60,460 nucleotides of DNA, from NCBI GenBank assembly GCA_009692425.1, contig SHZF01000021.1:1-60460 (forward strand), read 5' to 3'. Within the stretch, counting starts at the first letter, position 1. The number at the start of each line of letters is the position of its first letter. This stretch comes from Myxococcales bacterium. Lineage in GTDB: Bacteria; Myxococcota_A; UBA9042. The position numbers were made by a program, and so were the translations under genes. Positions 59,041-60,460 of this stretch are shown here, one piece after another. The notes beneath the pieces were generated by a model that made no database searches, was not told where the DNA came from, and was given only the letters and a program-made list of their open reading frames with translations.

Positions 59041-59088
59041 ACGACGTACGTTTTCATGTGCGGGCCTGCAGCGCGAGGCGCAGGCCGG

Positions 59089-59176
59089 CGGAGAGAAGGG
59101 GATTCGAACCCCTGGTAGCCTTTTGAGCTACACCCGCTTTCCAGGCGAGTACCATAAACCACTCGGACATCTCTCC
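59089..59176 (-). tRNA. trnS: tRNA-Ser (GGA)
   Basis: An 88-nt class II tRNA. The acceptor GGAGAGA pairs with TCTCTCC, with a G discriminator. The anticodon loop CTGGAAA gives anticodon GGA. A long variable arm is present. A GGCCTGC/GCAGGCC hairpin separates it from the SRP RNA gene. Confidence 0.96.
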
Positions 59177-59240
59177 GGGGTGGGACCTGCCCTGCCGGGG
59201 CTCGCCGGTCGGCCGTGGGTGCGCCCGGTCGCACAGTCGC

Positions 59241-59324
59241 CCGCGCAGCAAGCTACGAGGTCCGCGCAGCAAGCTACGAGGTCCGCGCAGCAAGCTACGA
59301 GGTCCGCGCAGCAAGCTACGAGGT
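59241..59324. repeat. 21-bp tandem repeat, four identical units, between two tRNA-Ser genes
   Basis: Four exact, adjacent copies of a 21-bp unit beginning CCGCGCAGCAAGC, starting at 59241, 59262, 59283 and 59304. There are no spacers, so it is not a CRISPR array. The array lies between tRNA-Ser(CGA) and tRNA-Ser(GGA) and contains no start codon in a sensible context. Confidence 0.95.
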
Positions 59325-59348
59325 CCCAGGCACCGGCTCGCTGCATGG

Positions 59349-59433
59349 CGGAGAGCGAGGGATTCGAACCCCCGATACCTTTCGATACACCTGATTTCGA
59401 GTCAGGCTCCTTCAGCCACTCGGACAGCTCTCC
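59349..59433 (-). tRNA. trnS: tRNA-Ser (CGA)
   Basis: An 85-nt class II tRNA. The acceptor GGAGAGC pairs with GCTCTCC, with a G discriminator. The anticodon stem CCTGA/TCAGG encloses CTCGAAA, giving anticodon CGA. A long variable arm is present. Confidence 0.96.
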
Positions 59434-59541
59434 AGCACGCCGGTGCCCAAGGAGACTGCGGTCGCGGCGCACAGCCACGCAGACGCAGTCGGGCGACCGA
59501 CCGGGCAAGAGGATAGTGCGCCGCCGGCTCCCGCGCAAGGG

Positions 59542-60012
59542 TCAGGGGCCTGCGCGGCTTGCCCGGCTGCGCAGTCCGGCGAAGAAGCCCGACAGCAGCC
59601 GGCTGGCCTCGTCGCGCCGCACGCCCTCGGTCAGGATCACGCGGTGGTTCAGGCGTTCGTCTGCGCCGATCTGGTACTGCGACACGGCCGCGCCCGCCTT
59701 CGGGTCTCGGCATGCGAACACGAGGCGCCCGATGCGAGCATTCACGGCGGCACCCATGCACATAGGGCACGGCTCCAGCGTGACGAACAGGGTGCACTCG
59801 TTAAGTCGCCATGACCCGAGAAGGCGGCCCGCTTCGCGCAGCGTGAGGATTTCGGCATGCCCCGTGGGGTCGTGGTCGCGCTCGCGGCGGTTGGCGCTCG
59901 CGACGAGTACCTCCCCTTCGTGCGCGACAACGGCACCGATCGGCACCTCGCCGCGCCGACCCGCATCGGCGGCGAGCGCCAGCGCCATGTCCATGAAGTG
60001 GTTGTCGTGCAT
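59542..60012 (-). CDS. tadA: tRNA-specific adenosine deaminase
   Basis: Zinc deaminase that converts A34 of tRNA-Arg(ACG) to inosine so that one tRNA reads CGU, CGC and CGA. The start MHDNHFMDMALALAADAG at 60012 (156 aa) aligns with the family; the longer Arg-rich frame to 60099 does not. The catalytic motifs are HAE (in DPTGHAEILTLRE) and PCPMC (in LEPCPMCMGA). The Shine-Dalgarno is weak. Its RNA substrate gene lies 130 bp upstream on the same strand. Confidence 0.94.
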   Translation of the reverse strand: MHDNHFMDMALALAADAGRRGEVPIGAVVAHEGEVLVASANRRERDHDPTGHAEILTLREAGRLLGSWRLNECTLFVTLEPCPMCMGAAVNARIGRLVFACRDPKAGAAVSQYQIGADERLNHRVILTEGVRRDEASRLLSGFFAGLRSRASRAGP

Positions 60013-60142
60013 GGGGAAAGCTGTGCGCGCGTGCCGGGGCGCTCTGCAAGGACTCGCGCGTCGGCGAGCGACCCGCCGTGCCCGTCCGAGACGAGGCAAG
60101 TCGCTTTCATCGGCAGGCGGCTTGCGGCGGCGATGGGGAGGG

Positions 60143-60216
<74 letters not shown>

Positions 60217-60284
60217 GTCGCTTGCCTGCCCGGACCAGAAGGCTCGGAGCGTGCCGGCCTCCAGAATCATTCCAAACAACGCGG

Positions 60285-60374
60285 CGGAGAGGAGGGGATT
60301 CGAACCCCTGATAGGGGTTGACCCCCTATGACGGTTTAGCAAACCGTTGCCTTCAGCCACTCGGCCACCTCTCC
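60285..60374 (-). tRNA. trnS: tRNA-Ser (GCT)
   Basis: A 90-nt class II tRNA. The acceptor GGAGAGG pairs with CCTCTCC, with a G discriminator. The anticodon stem ACGGT/ACCGT encloses TTGCTAA, giving anticodon GCT. The variable arm is a long GC-rich hairpin (ATAGGGG/CCCCTAT). Confidence 0.96.
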
Positions 60375-60421
60375 GGGGTTGGCGGACGCCACCGAATCGG
60401 GGCACCTTGCGGTTGCCACCG

Positions 60422-60459
60422 GGTCGTGCGCTGTCAAACAGGTCGTGCGCTGTCAAACA
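60422..60459. repeat. 19-bp direct repeat, two copies at the right edge
   Basis: Two adjacent exact copies of a 19-bp unit starting GGTCGTGCGCTG at 60422 and 60441. The window ends one base later, so the array may continue. It lies upstream of tRNA-Ser(GCT) on the minus strand, so it could be part of that gene's promoter region. Confidence 0.8.
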
Positions 60460-60460
60460 G

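Noticed and set aside
59241-59324. 21-bp repeats as a CRISPR array
   Set aside because: The copies abut each other with no spacers and no cas genes are nearby.

Overview
The window is a GC-rich bacterial chromosome segment whose gene content points to Myxococcota or a close relative of the former Deltaproteobacteria. The grounds are a CdnL/CarD-type regulator, a zinc-ribbon/GYF/TonB protein with the architecture of the myxobacterial gliding protein GltJ (AgmX), MopE-like metal-binding motifs, long Cys-rich repeat lipoproteins and many exported proteins. This assignment is an inference from gene content; no rRNA is present to confirm it.

Layout. (1) 1-16,643, minus strand: a truncated Gly-rich RRM protein, then the transcription/translation block. 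In transcription order it reads tRNA-Thr(TGT), tRNA-Tyr, tRNA-Gly, tRNA-Thr(GGT), tuf, rpmG, tRNA-Trp, secE, nusG, rplK, rplA, rplJ, rplL, rpoB, rpoC. A strong sigma-70-like promoter overlaps the end of the preceding gene rlmB. RpoB carries an insertion of about 250 residues and RpoC is also long. (2) 16,640-20,363, minus: proS-pyrF-rlmB joined by two ATGA stop/start overlaps. (3) 20,464-31,824, minus: a beta-barrel outer membrane protein followed by two giant paralogous lipoprotein-like metzincin metalloproteases (1,802 and 1,539 aa). (4) 31,965-41,236, plus: a small conserved-looking hypothetical, the GltJ-like protein, an exported protein, an ABC exporter, hisS, a TPR lipoprotein and a HutG-like ureohydrolase. 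(5) 41,267-50,179, minus: an envelope gene set (S41/PDZ protease, PEGA coiled-coil protein, MlaE permease, 19-repeat Cys-rich lipoprotein) ending in hemB. (6) 50,309-55,613, plus: a HExxH/TPR peptidase, tolQ-tolR-tolA/tonB-like genes and an orphan ParA. (7) 55,640-60,460, minus: cdnL, recR, dnaX, the SRP RNA gene, three tRNA-Ser genes, and tRNA-Arg(ACG) beside tadA, the enzyme that edits its anticodon.

How the parts fit. The first block makes RNA polymerase, ribosomal proteins, EF-Tu and the SecE translocon subunit. The middle of the window is mostly cell envelope: lipoproteins, surface proteases, a barrel, Mla-type lipid transport and Tol/Ton energisation. Perfect short tandem repeats recur inside genes (24 bp x11, 21 bp x4) and between RNA genes (32 bp x3, 21 bp x4). 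The best candidates for something undescribed are the barrel plus twin giant metzincins, the S41-PEGA-MlaE-Cys-rich lipoprotein cluster, the RpoB insertion, and a folded element between hisS and the TPR lipoprotein. Most start codons were moved inward from the longest reading frame on the basis of Shine-Dalgarno spacing and family length.
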